The position numbers and the translations under genes are program-made. Below are positions 25,404 to 33,438 of a DNA stretch of 64,000 bases, piece after piece. The DNA is taken from contig CAWIEF010000001.1 of assembly GCA_963835135.1 (NCBI GenBank), positions 124,001-188,000 of the forward strand, given 5' to 3'. Below the pieces are notes generated by a model. It worked only from the letters and a program-made list of their open reading frames with translations, did no database searches and was not told the origin of the DNA. Position 1 is the first letter of the stretch. Each line of letters begins with the position of its first letter. Source of the stretch: JAVVHH01 sp963835135 (GTDB lineage: Bacteria; Pseudomonadota; Alphaproteobacteria; Acetobacterales; Acetobacteraceae).

Positions 25404-26020
25404 GCGCGGCCCCCGCGCAGCGCGCGTTCGGCCCGCGACAGCAGCAGATCGGCCGTGATGGCGAGCAACGCGGTCAGCCCGCCGCCGACCAGGATCTTCT
25501 CCGGATAGCGCTGGTCGATGCCGGCAAAGATGATGCTGCCGAGCCCGCCCGCGTTGATGTAGGCGGCCACGGTGGCCACGCCGATCACCGTGACGGTGGC
25601 GACCCGCAGCCCCGCCACGATGAACGGCAACGCGATCGGGAGCTCGATCTCGACCAGCCGCCGGCCCGGTCCGTAGCCCAGCCCGGCCGCCGCGTCGGCG
25701 ATGTCGGGCGACACGCTGCGTAGCCCGAGCACGACGTTGCGGGTGAGGATCAACAGGCAATACGACGTGAGCCCGACCACCGCCGGGGCGAAGCCGAGCC
25801 CGAGGAACGGGATCAACAGCGCGAACATCGCCAGGCTGGGAATGACGAACAGGATCTCGGTAACCACGAGGATGGCGCCATACGCCCGCGGCCGCCGGGC
25901 ACTCCAGATGCCCGCGGCCAGCGAGAGGACCAGCCCGATGCCGACCGAAACCACCACGAGCACCGCATGCTGCCACAGCGCAAGCCCGATGTCGCCGAGG
26001 TGGTTGGGCGCCCATCTCAC
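25400..26020 (-). CDS. ABC transporter permease, quaternary-amine (OpuCD/ProW-like)
   Basis: A 206-aa permease of the same family, with EILFVIPSLAMFALLIPFLG and the coupling loop VSPDIADAAAGLGYGPGRRL. The GTG at 26020 overlaps the stop of the lyase-family gene (GTGA) and its TGA overlaps the next ATG. The upstream in-frame extension to 27172 is a shadow of the lyase gene. The lyase gene therefore sits between the binding protein and the permeases, an arrangement that implies a shared substrate. Confidence 0.9.
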   Translation of the reverse strand: MRWAPNHLGDIGLALWQHAVLVVVSVGIGLVLSLAAGIWSARRPRAYGAILVVTEILFVIPSLAMFALLIPFLGLGFAPAVVGLTSYCLLILTRNVVLGLRSVSPDIADAAAGLGYGPGRRLVEIELPIALPFIVAGLRVATVTVIGVATVAAYINAGGLGSIIFAGIDQRYPEKILVGGGLTALLAITADLLLSRAERALRGGRA

Positions 26021-27489
26021 GGCCGAACCGTCCCGTCGGCGATCAGGGCGGCCAGGCGCTCGATGTCGGGCCCCGTGCTGCGGTCCTGCGCGAGCGTGGG
26101 CACCGCCGCGCGAACCAGCCCATGCAGGCGGCCCGTGCCCTTGCCCAGTCGTGACGGCTGGCGCATGTCGCAGGCCTGGGCGGCGACCATCATCTCGATG
26201 GCGACGACATAGCGGAACCGGGCGAGCAGGCCGGCGGTCTTGTCCACGATGGCCGACGCCATCGTGGCGTAGTCCTCGACCGCATCGGCCACCGGCAGCA
26301 CGATCACCGGCAGCGGCGCGGCCTCGTGCTGCATCTGCGCGAGCAGGGCGGCGACGGTCTTCTGGACGGTCGCGAACCCGTTCTGCCCGGGCGGCGCGAG
26401 GAAGCGGGGGAGGTCGTTCACCGCCGGCGACATCAGGCGCAACGACCGGCCAGCCGAGCAGGCTGCCGCGCGGAGCATGGCCTGGCCGAGCGCCTCGATC
26501 GCGAGCGCCAGCGCCGTGGGATCGAAATTGGCGTTCGGCAGGGCCTGCTCGGCGTCGATGGCCGGGTTGTCGTCGCTCGAGTTCAGTTCGAGCTCGACGA
26601 GGTCGCGGGCGCGCCCCAGCGCGTCGGTCGCCGCGCCGTGGACGGAGGCGAGCACGCGGAAGCTGAGCGGGTCCTGCAGGCGGCGGGCAGCGCCGGGCCG
26701 CTGCAGGTCGCTGCCGGCCAGCAGCAGCAAGAGTGCGGCGGCCGCCTCGGCTTGGCCGGGCGCGGGTCGCAGTCGGGCGACGCGCGGATCGAACGGGGCG
26801 AGGCTCCCACGGAAGCCCTCGAGCGAGAGCGCGGCGGCGGCAAGGCTCGCCTCGAGCGCGCGGGCCGTGTCGCTGACCAGGAGGGCAGCCGGGCCGGCCG
26901 CTGCGGCGTTGGAGGAGACTAAGGCCAAGCCATCCTTCGGCCCCCAGGCCGGGACCGTGATCCCAGCGCGGGCGAGCGCGTCCGCAGCGGGCAGCAGAGC
27001 GCCGCCCCACTCCGCTTGCCCCTCGCCGGCGAGCACCGCGGCGATGTGAGCCAGCGGAACCAGGTCCGCCTCGCCGATCGATCCGGTCGCCGGCACCGAA
27101 GGCGTCACGCCGCGCTCGAGCATGGCCACCAACGCTTCGGCCATGCCGAGCGAGATGCCGGCGGCGCCGCAAGCCAGGCGCGAGACCCGGGCGAGCATGG
27201 TGGCCCGCACGACATCCCGCGGCAGCCGCGCGCCCACGCCGGCGGCACGGGCGAGCGGGATGCGGCGCTGATGGGCGGAGTCCGCCGCCGAAACACAGGT
27301 ATCGACCGCAGCGCCGAGCCCGGTGGTCACGCCATAGATCGGCTGACCGGCGCCGACGAGGCCGAGCATGGCGGCATGCGCCGCCTCGATCCGCCGAGCC
27401 GCCGATGCTCCGAACCCGGCCGAAGCGCCATCGCGCGCGACCGCCCGGACGTCTTCTGCCGTCAGCCGCGCGTCGCCGATCCGGATCAA
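26017..27489 (-). CDS. Histidine ammonia-lyase-family protein lacking the MIO triad (candidate ergothionase-type lyase)
   Basis: A 490-aa member of the HAL/PAL aromatic lyase family. The fold marks are present: PIYGVTTGLG with the catalytic-type Tyr, NSSDDNPAID, and VEDYATMA. The cofactor loop is not. Where true HutH has GS-x-G-Ala-Ser-Gly-Asp-Leu, this protein reads GSIGEADL (residues 136-143), one residue shorter and with no Ala-Ser-Gly, so the MIO group cannot form. It is probably not a histidine ammonia-lyase. Ergothionase, which eliminates trimethylamine from ergothioneine, is a known MIO-free relative, and this gene is embedded in a quaternary-amine importer operon. TTG at 27489 is preferred, 1 bp past the previous stop; TTG at 27525 is an alternative. 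Confidence 0.8.
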   Translation of the reverse strand: MIRIGDARLTAEDVRAVARDGASAGFGASAARRIEAAHAAMLGLVGAGQPIYGVTTGLGAAVDTCVSAADSAHQRRIPLARAAGVGARLPRDVVRATMLARVSRLACGAAGISLGMAEALVAMLERGVTPSVPATGSIGEADLVPLAHIAAVLAGEGQAEWGGALLPAADALARAGITVPAWGPKDGLALVSSNAAAAGPAALLVSDTARALEASLAAAALSLEGFRGSLAPFDPRVARLRPAPGQAEAAAALLLLLAGSDLQRPGAARRLQDPLSFRVLASVHGAATDALGRARDLVELELNSSDDNPAIDAEQALPNANFDPTALALAIEALGQAMLRAAACSAGRSLRLMSPAVNDLPRFLAPPGQNGFATVQKTVAALLAQMQHEAAPLPVIVLPVADAVEDYATMASAIVDKTAGLLARFRYVVAIEMMVAAQACDMRQPSRLGKGTGRLHGLVRAAVPTLAQDRSTGPDIERLAALIADGTVRP

Positions 27490-27490
27490 C

Positions 27491-28381
27491 CTACTTGATG
27501 AGGCCCTTGCTGCGCAGGAACGCAACGGCGACCTCCTTCGGCTCGTCCTTGTCGCGCTCCACCCTCGCGTTCAGGTCCCGCATGGTCGTGTTGTCGAGCG
27601 CGGCATTCACCGGCTCGAGCACGTCGGCGATCTTCGGGTTGGCCTTCAGCGTCTGCTCGCGGATCACGGGCGCGACGTAATAGGGCGGAAACAGGCCCTT
27701 GTCGTCGTCGAGCACAACCAGCTTCTGCTCGGCGATCTGCCAATCGGTCGCGAACCCGTTCGCCACGTCGATCTGCTTGGCGGCCAGCGCATCGTAGCGC
27801 AGGCCGAGCTTGGCGAATTGCTTGAACTCCTTGAACTCGATCCCGTAGGTGCCCTTCAGGCCAGGCAGACCGTCCTGGCGGTCGAGGAACTCGGGCCCGG
27901 CGCCCATCACGAGGTCCTTCGACGGACCGCCGCCCAAGTCGCTCAGCGTCTTGAGATGGTATTTCGCCGCCGTGTCCGGACGAACGATCATGGCATAGCC
28001 GTTGTTGATGTTGGCCGGCTTGAGCCAGGTCAGGGCGAAGGTCTTCTCGTAATACGCCTTCACCTGCGTGAAGACCTCTTGGGGGTCGCTCTTCACCGGC
28101 GCTTTCAGCACAGCGACCAGAGCGGTCCCGGTATACTCGGGGTATATGTCGATCTCGCCGGTCTCGATCGCTTTCTGCGCGATCAGCGTGCCGCCCAGGT
28201 TGATCTTGCGCTCGACCTTGAACCCGGCGTTCTCGAGCGCCGCGGCGTAGATCTCGGCGATGATGAACTGCTCGGTGAAGTTCTTGCTGCCGATCTTCAC
28301 CGTCTGCGCGGCCCCGGCGCGCGGCGCGAGCAGCAGGGCGATGGCGGCCAGCATCGATAGGCGTCGAAACAAGACCATCAT
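27491..28381 (-). CDS. Quaternary-amine ABC substrate-binding protein (OpuCC/OsmF/EgtU-type)
   Basis: A 296-aa periplasmic binding protein with a signal peptide (to about ...PRAGAAQ). It shows the family opening KIGSKNFTEQFIIAEIYAA and IDIYPEYTGTAL, diagnostic of the glycine betaine/choline/ergothioneine receptor domain. It is first in the operon, with the lyase-family gene, two permeases and an ATPase following. Ligands in this family are trimethylammonium compounds, held in an aromatic cage that I cannot verify without a structure-based alignment. No transcription regulator is adjacent. Confidence 0.9.
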   Translation of the reverse strand: MMVLFRRLSMLAAIALLLAPRAGAAQTVKIGSKNFTEQFIIAEIYAAALENAGFKVERKINLGGTLIAQKAIETGEIDIYPEYTGTALVAVLKAPVKSDPQEVFTQVKAYYEKTFALTWLKPANINNGYAMIVRPDTAAKYHLKTLSDLGGGPSKDLVMGAGPEFLDRQDGLPGLKGTYGIEFKEFKQFAKLGLRYDALAAKQIDVANGFATDWQIAEQKLVVLDDDKGLFPPYYVAPVIREQTLKANPKIADVLEPVNAALDNTTMRDLNARVERDKDEPKEVAVAFLRSKGLIK

Positions 28382-28450
28382 GCGCTCCCGGAACTATCGC
28401 ACCCCTTGTAGACAGGCTGGGGCGCCAACGTCGATATCGGCGGTCTGCCG

Positions 28451-29632
28451 TCAGCGGCTGAGCGACTGGATCATCGCGTCCAGCCCGGCCGGGGTCAGTG
28501 GGAACATGCGGTCGCCAAGGAGGTCGCGGACGAGGCGCACGGAGTGGGTCGCGGACCAGGTGGCAGGTGGGACCGGGTTGAGCCAGGCGCTGCGCTGCCA
28601 GTGGCTGGTCAGACGCGAGAGCCAAGTGGCGCCGGATTCATCGTTCCAGTGCTCGACGCTGCCGCCGGGCTGGATGATCTCGTACGGGCTCATCGTGGCA
28701 TCGCCGACGAAGATGGCGCGGTAGTCGGGGCCATACGTGCGCAGCACCTCGGCGGTGGGCACCGTGACGTCGTGGCGGCGGCGATTGGATTGCCAGAGGC
28801 GCTCGTAGGGGCAGTTGTGGAAATAGAAGAAGGCCAGACGCTTGAACTCGCTCCGCGCGGCGGAGAAAAGCTCCTCGGAGACGCGGATGTGGTCGTCCAT
28901 GGAGCCGCCGACGTCGAGGAACAGCAGCACCTTGACCGCATTATGCCGCTCCGGCACCAGTCTGAGGTCGAGCGACCCGGCATTCTGCGCCGTCGCGCGG
29001 ATCGTGCCGGCCATGTCGAGCTCGGTCGGCGCCCCGTCGCGCGCGAACCGGCGCAAACGGCGCAGCGCAAGCTTCATATTGCGGGTCCCGAGCTCGATCC
29101 CGTCATCGAGATCGCGGAAGTCCCGCTTGTCCCACACCTTCACGGCCCGGCGGTGACGGCTCTCGTCTTGCCCGATCCGAACACCCTCCGGATTGTAGCC
29201 GTACGCTCCGAAGGGGGAGGTGCCGCCGGTGCCGATCCACTTGCTGCCGCCCTGGTGCCGCCCTTTCTGCTCCTCCAGCCGCTGACGCAGCGTGTCCATC
29301 AGCGTGTCGAAGCCGCCGAGCGCCTCGACCTCCGCCATCTCCTCCGGTGTCAGGTGCTTCTCAGCGATGCGGCGCAACCACTCGTCCGGAAGCGCCCGAG
29401 CATCGGGGCCCGTCGCCGGATCCTCGATGCCCTTGAACACCGTGCCGAAGACGCGGTCGAACCGGTCCAGGTGGCGCTCGTCCTTGACCAGCGCGGCCCG
29501 GCTGAGGAAGTAGAAGTCCTCGACGTCGTAGTTCGCCACGCCGGCCCGCATGGCGGCGAGCAGCGCCAGATACTCGGTGATGGAGGCCGGAACTCCCGCG
29601 TCGCGCAGGGCGAAGAGGAAGCTGGCGAACAC
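28451..29632 (-). CDS. VWA domain-containing protein (CoxE-like)
   Basis: A 393-aa cytoplasmic protein with a C-terminal von Willebrand factor A domain (about residues 220-390). The metal-ion site is LFLDVGGSMDDH, i.e. DxGxS rather than the textbook DxSxS, a change common in the CoxE-like group. N-terminal FLFALRDAGVPASITEYLALL is typical of partners of MoxR ATPases. It starts 2 bp after the MoxR gene, so the pair is an operon. Such pairs act as chaperone or metal-insertion systems; the client here is unknown. The Mo-dehydrogenases elsewhere in the window are possible clients, but this is speculation. Confidence 0.88.
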   Translation of the reverse strand: MFASFLFALRDAGVPASITEYLALLAAMRAGVANYDVEDFYFLSRAALVKDERHLDRFDRVFGTVFKGIEDPATGPDARALPDEWLRRIAEKHLTPEEMAEVEALGGFDTLMDTLRQRLEEQKGRHQGGSKWIGTGGTSPFGAYGYNPEGVRIGQDESRHRRAVKVWDKRDFRDLDDGIELGTRNMKLALRRLRRFARDGAPTELDMAGTIRATAQNAGSLDLRLVPERHNAVKVLLFLDVGGSMDDHIRVSEELFSAARSEFKRLAFFYFHNCPYERLWQSNRRRHDVTVPTAEVLRTYGPDYRAIFVGDATMSPYEIIQPGGSVEHWNDESGATWLSRLTSHWQRSAWLNPVPPATWSATHSVRLVRDLLGDRMFPLTPAGLDAMIQSLSR

Positions 29633-29634
29633 CG

Positions 29635-30477
29635 CTATCTGCCGCGGCGGTTGAGGAAAGCGAGACGCTCGAACAGATGCACGTCCTGCTCGTTCTTCAA
29701 CAGGGCGCCGTGCAGCTTCGGGATGCCGGCGCCGGGCTCTCGCAGCGCCTCCGGAGGCATGTCCTCGATCATGAGCAGTTTCAGCCAGTCGAGCAGCTCG
29801 GAGGTGGCCGGCTTCTTCTTCAGGCCAGGCATGTCGCGGACCTCGAAGAATACGGTCAGTGCCTCGCGCACGAGATCGTGGCGAAGGCCCGGGTAGTGGG
29901 CGTCGACGATGCGCTCCATGGTCGGGCGGTCGGGGAAGCGGATGTAGTGGAAGAAGCAGCGGCGCAAGAAGGCGTCGGGCAGCTCCTTCTCGTTGTTCGA
30001 CGTGATGACGACGACGGGGCGGTGCCGGGCGGCGACGGTTTGTTGCGTCTCGTAGACGAAGAACTGCATTCGATCGAGTTCGAGCAGCAGGTCGTTGGGG
30101 AATTCGATGTCGGCCTTGTCGATCTCGTCGATCAGCACGACCTGCGGGCCGTCCGCCTCGAACGCAGTCCAGAGCTTGCCGGGGACGATGTAGTTGGCGA
30201 TGTCGGCGACCTTGGGATCGCCAAGCTGGCTGTCGCGCAGGCGGGAGACGGCGTCGTATTCATACAGGCCCTGCTGCGCCTTGGTGGTGGACTTCACATG
30301 CCATTCCACCAGCGGCATGCCGAGCGCGGTCGCGATCTCGCGGGCCAGCACGGTCTTGCCGGTGCCGGGCTCACCCTTGACGAGGAGGGGTCGCTGCAAC
30401 GCGACCGCCGCGTTGACGGCCACTTCGAGGTCGCGCGATGCGATGTAGCGTTCGGTGCTGCTGAAGCCAGTCGTCAT
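29635..30477 (-). CDS. MoxR-family AAA+ ATPase
   Basis: A 280-aa AAA+ ATPase. Walker A is GEPGTGKT (residues 35-42), Walker B VVLIDEIDKAD, sensor 1 ITSNNEKELPDAF, and the arginine finger region RRCFFHYI. The ATG at 30477 (MTTGFSSTERY) is chosen because the extra upstream residues are unlike the family. It is co-transcribed with the VWA gene that follows at 2 bp. MoxR/VWA pairs assist folding or cofactor loading of partner enzymes. It diverges from an SDR gene across 71 bp that should hold both promoters. Confidence 0.92.
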   Translation of the reverse strand: MTTGFSSTERYIASRDLEVAVNAAVALQRPLLVKGEPGTGKTVLAREIATALGMPLVEWHVKSTTKAQQGLYEYDAVSRLRDSQLGDPKVADIANYIVPGKLWTAFEADGPQVVLIDEIDKADIEFPNDLLLELDRMQFFVYETQQTVAARHRPVVVITSNNEKELPDAFLRRCFFHYIRFPDRPTMERIVDAHYPGLRHDLVREALTVFFEVRDMPGLKKKPATSELLDWLKLLMIEDMPPEALREPGAGIPKLHGALLKNEQDVHLFERLAFLNRRGR

Positions 30478-30548
30478 CGGCGGACCATCGAACGGAACAC
30501 AACGCAAGGTCAATTGCGGACCCATGGCGACCCACCTAAGACGACACG

Positions 30549-31472
30549 GTGAAAACTGTGGTGATTACCGGGGCGTCGTCCGGCATCGGACGATGCACCG
30601 CGTCGGCTTTCGGGGTGGCCGGATGGCAGGTAGGGCTTATCGCGCGAGGCCAGGCCGGGCTCGATTCGATCCGGCACGAGCTTTCGGCGGCCGACGTCGC
30701 TTGCGTGACGGTTCCGGCCGACGTGGTCGACCCGGCCGCGCTCGAAGCCGCCGCGGCCACGATCGAGGCCCGGCTGGGCCCAATCGACGTCTGGGTGAAC
30801 TGCGCCGGGAACGGCGTCTACGGGCGGTTCCAGGACGTGAGCGCCGAGGAGTTCCGCCGCGTGACCGAGGTGACGTATCTGGGCACGGTCAATGGCGTGC
30901 GGGTGGCGCTGCGGCGGATGGCGGCGCGGGATGCCGGGACGATCATCAACCTGTGCTCGGCGATCGCCTTTGGCGGCCTGCCGTTCCTGTCGTCCTACTC
31001 CGGGGCCAAGCACGCGGTGCGCGGCTTCACCGATTCCCTCCGCCACGAGTTGCGGCATGATGGAAGCCGGGTGCGGCTGACGACGATCTATCCGCCGGCG
31101 GTCAACACGCCGTTCTTCAGCCATGCCCCCTCCTACCTGCCGGGGTCGCCGCGGCCGGCCAAGCCGGTCTACCAGCCGGAGATCGTGGCCGACGCGATCC
31201 TGCTCGCCGCGACCCGGCCCTATCGCGAAATCCGCGTCAGCGGGGTGACGGTGCTCTTCTCCTGGGCCATGCGGCTGATCCCGGGCGTGGTCAACGCGGC
31301 GATCCAGCGCCTCGGGATGGAAGGCCAACTCACCGAGGACGGCAATGCGGCGCGGATGCGCGAACCGACGCTGTTCGCCCCGTCGGATCGGGCGTCCGGC
31401 GCCCATGGGACGTTCGGCGGCGAGTCGCGGCGGTTCAGCGTGCAGATGTGGCTATTGCGGCGGTGGCGTTAG
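30549..31472 (+). CDS. Short-chain dehydrogenase/reductase
   Basis: A 307-aa SDR with the cofactor motif TGASSGIG (residues 7-14), NCAGNG, catalytic Ser in NLCSAIAF, and YSGAK for the Tyr-Lys pair. The GTG at 30549 starts MKTVVITG, the normal SDR N-terminus. About 60 residues beyond the core include a hydrophobic stretch (FSWAMRLIPGVVNAA), as in SDRs that associate with membranes. The gene is convergent with a second SDR, overlapping by 21 bp. The substrate is unknown. Confidence 0.9.
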   Translation: MKTVVITGASSGIGRCTASAFGVAGWQVGLIARGQAGLDSIRHELSAADVACVTVPADVVDPAALEAAAATIEARLGPIDVWVNCAGNGVYGRFQDVSAEEFRRVTEVTYLGTVNGVRVALRRMAARDAGTIINLCSAIAFGGLPFLSSYSGAKHAVRGFTDSLRHELRHDGSRVRLTTIYPPAVNTPFFSHAPSYLPGSPRPAKPVYQPEIVADAILLAATRPYREIRVSGVTVLFSWAMRLIPGVVNAAIQRLGMEGQLTEDGNAARMREPTLFAPSDRASGAHGTFGGESRRFSVQMWLLRRWR

Positions 31473-32285
31473 GCGCTCGGTGGCGGCCCATACCTCGCGG
31501 ACCAGCGAAGGGTCCAGCGCGCGCTTGTTCGGCGGCACGGGGCGGCAATTCTTGAAGTAGCGCCCGGTGATGCGGGCGGTGTCGGGCGACATCGCGACAT
31601 GCAGCGGGGTGTCAGCGCCTTGCTCTTCCGTGCTGAGGAAGGGGCGCATCATGCGCCAGGCCAGACCGATCACGCCGCCGCTGCGGATCAGGCTGGTGGC
31701 GACCGTCCCGGGATGGACGACGTTGGCCGTCACGCCCGTGCCGGTCAGCAGGCGGGCCGTCTCGAACGTGCTCATCATCACGGCGAGCTTGGAGCTGGAA
31801 TAGGCCGACACCATCGTCCAGCCGCGCTCGAGGCCGAGATTGGCAGGGTCGATGCGGGCGCGGTCGGACGTGGAGGAGCCGACCGTGACGATGCGGGACG
31901 GGGCGCCGGCAAGCAGGGCCGGCCGGAGTTCCCGCATCAGCAGATGGGGCGCAAGGTGGTTGACGGTGAGAACCAGGTCGTGGCCCTCGGCGGTGCGTTC
32001 CCGCCGGGAGCGGAAGACGCCGGCGTTGTTCACGAGCAGGGCGATCTCGGGGTGCCGGGCGCTGATGGTCCGGGCGGCGGCCCAGGTGCTCGGCAGCGAG
32101 GCAAGATCGGCCGTCACGAGGTCGATTTCGGCCGTCGGGAGGCGGGCGGCGATCCAGGCGCGGGCCTCCTCCCCCCGCGCTTCGGACCGGGCCGGCAGCA
32201 CGAGGCGGAACCCAGCCCGCGCGAGCCCTAGAGCAATGAAGCGGCCGATGCCGCTCGTGGCCCCGGTGACGACGGCGACGCTCAT
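31452..32285 (-). CDS. Short-chain dehydrogenase/reductase, retinol-dehydrogenase-like
   Basis: A 277-aa SDR with TGATSGIG, NNAGVF, SSTSD and YSSSK. The VVHPGTVATSL and YFKNCRPVPPN regions are typical of the retinol dehydrogenase/WW-domain-oxidoreductase-like branch. The ATG at 32285 overlaps the stop of the LysR gene (ATGA), so it is co-expressed with that regulator rather than divergent from it. The upstream in-frame extension is a shadow of the LysR gene. Confidence 0.9.
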   Translation of the reverse strand: MSVAVVTGATSGIGRFIALGLARAGFRLVLPARSEARGEEARAWIAARLPTAEIDLVTADLASLPSTWAAARTISARHPEIALLVNNAGVFRSRRERTAEGHDLVLTVNHLAPHLLMRELRPALLAGAPSRIVTVGSSTSDRARIDPANLGLERGWTMVSAYSSSKLAVMMSTFETARLLTGTGVTANVVHPGTVATSLIRSGGVIGLAWRMMRPFLSTEEQGADTPLHVAMSPDTARITGRYFKNCRPVPPNKRALDPSLVREVWAATERLTPPPQ

Positions 32286-33199
32286 TGGGTGAACAGGTCG
32301 GAGAACTCCGGGTCGGCGGTCAGTTGTTCGAGCAGGAACTCCAGAACCGCGCGGACACGCGGCGGGAGGTTGCGCTTGGATTGGTAGATGGCATGCACCG
32401 GAACGGGCGGGAAGCGCCACTCCGGCAGCACGATGCGCAGCGCGCCGTCGCGGATGTCGTGCCGCACGAGCCATCGGGACAGCGAGGCGAGGCCGAGGCC
32501 GGTCAGGACGGCTTCGCGCCGGGCGTCGGAGTTGTCGGTGCGGAAACGCCCGCCGACGGGCGTCTCGACGGGGCCGCCCGGTCCATGCAGGGTCCAGATC
32601 TCGCGGTGGGCGGCGCGGTCGTCGATGATGCAGTCGTGGTGGGATAGGTCGGCCGGGTGATGCAGGGCCGGGTTGCCGTCCAGGTAGGAGGGCGCGCCGA
32701 CGATGACGGGCGAGAACGCGCCCATCTTGCGCACGATGAAGGAGCGCTCGAGCGGCAACTCGCCGGCATGGACGGCCAGGTCGACGGCGTCGTGCACGAG
32801 ATCGAGCGTGGGCTCCTCATGCACCAGGTCAATCGAGAGGGTCTTGTGCCGCTCGAGCAGGACGTGGATGCGCGGGGCGATGACCACGCGGCCGAAGACC
32901 GGCTGACAGCTGATCCGCACCAGGCCGGTGATGCCGCCCTGGCGTGAACCGACCGCGCCCTCCGCCTCCTCGACCGATTGCAGGACCGTCTGCGCCGGGC
33001 CGAGGAAATCGCGCCCGTCTTCCGTCAGGCCCACCCGGCGGGTGGTGCGCTGGACCAGGCGGGCGCCCAGATGCTCCTCGAGCGCGGCGATCTGGCGGGA
33101 GATCGCGGGCTGGGTGACGCCGCGCTCGCGGGCGACGGCCGAGAACGAGCCGGTTTCGGCGACGCGGACGAACACACCCAGAGCCGAGAGCAAATCCAT
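32282..33199 (-). CDS. LysR-family transcriptional regulator
   Basis: A 305-aa regulator. The winged helix-turn-helix occupies residues 1-60 (SFSAVARERGVTQPAISRQI as recognition region), followed by a LysR effector-binding domain with VRISCQPVFGRVVIAP at its start. It lies directly upstream of, and overlaps, the SDR gene on the same strand, an unusual arrangement since LysR genes are typically divergent from their targets. Its inducer and targets are unknown. Confidence 0.93.
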   Translation of the reverse strand: MDLLSALGVFVRVAETGSFSAVARERGVTQPAISRQIAALEEHLGARLVQRTTRRVGLTEDGRDFLGPAQTVLQSVEEAEGAVGSRQGGITGLVRISCQPVFGRVVIAPRIHVLLERHKTLSIDLVHEEPTLDLVHDAVDLAVHAGELPLERSFIVRKMGAFSPVIVGAPSYLDGNPALHHPADLSHHDCIIDDRAAHREIWTLHGPGGPVETPVGGRFRTDNSDARREAVLTGLGLASLSRWLVRHDIRDGALRIVLPEWRFPPVPVHAIYQSKRNLPPRVRAVLEFLLEQLTADPEFSDLFTQ

Positions 33200-33218
33200 T
33201 ATCCCAGCGTAGCAGGGA

Positions 33219-33383
33219 CTAGACGAAGATGTGGAGCATCCAGCAGAGGCTGAGGACGGTGGCGACTTGGCCGGTGCTCATGGCGACGTCGCGCAAGGTG
33301 CATTTCGGTTCGTCGGCCGGGAGGTCCAAACTGCAGAGCAGGTCAGCGGTACAAATGGCGAGGTCGAGGGGCTGTTTCTGCAT
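33219..33383 (-). CDS. Possible small protein, 54 aa
   Basis: An open frame of 54 codons (ATG at 33383, TAG at 33219) in the 239-bp gap between the LysR and histidine kinase genes, on their strand. It begins MQKQPLDLAICTADLLCSLD, has four cysteines, and ends in a hydrophobic stretch (VATVLSLCWMLHIFV). A GGGGG run lies five bases before the ATG and most third positions are G or C. I know no family for it. It could be chance. Confidence 0.4.
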   Translation of the reverse strand: MQKQPLDLAICTADLLCSLDLPADEPKCTLRDVAMSTGQVATVLSLCWMLHIFV

Positions 33384-33438
33384 AGTGACCCCCATGTAGT
33401 GCGGCGAGTATGGACCCGGAACTCTGGTTCTGCGCCTA

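Noticed and set aside
26017..27489. Straightforward annotation as histidine ammonia-lyase HutH
   Set aside because: The MIO-forming Ala-Ser-Gly triad is absent and the gene sits in a quaternary-amine importer operon, not with the hut genes.
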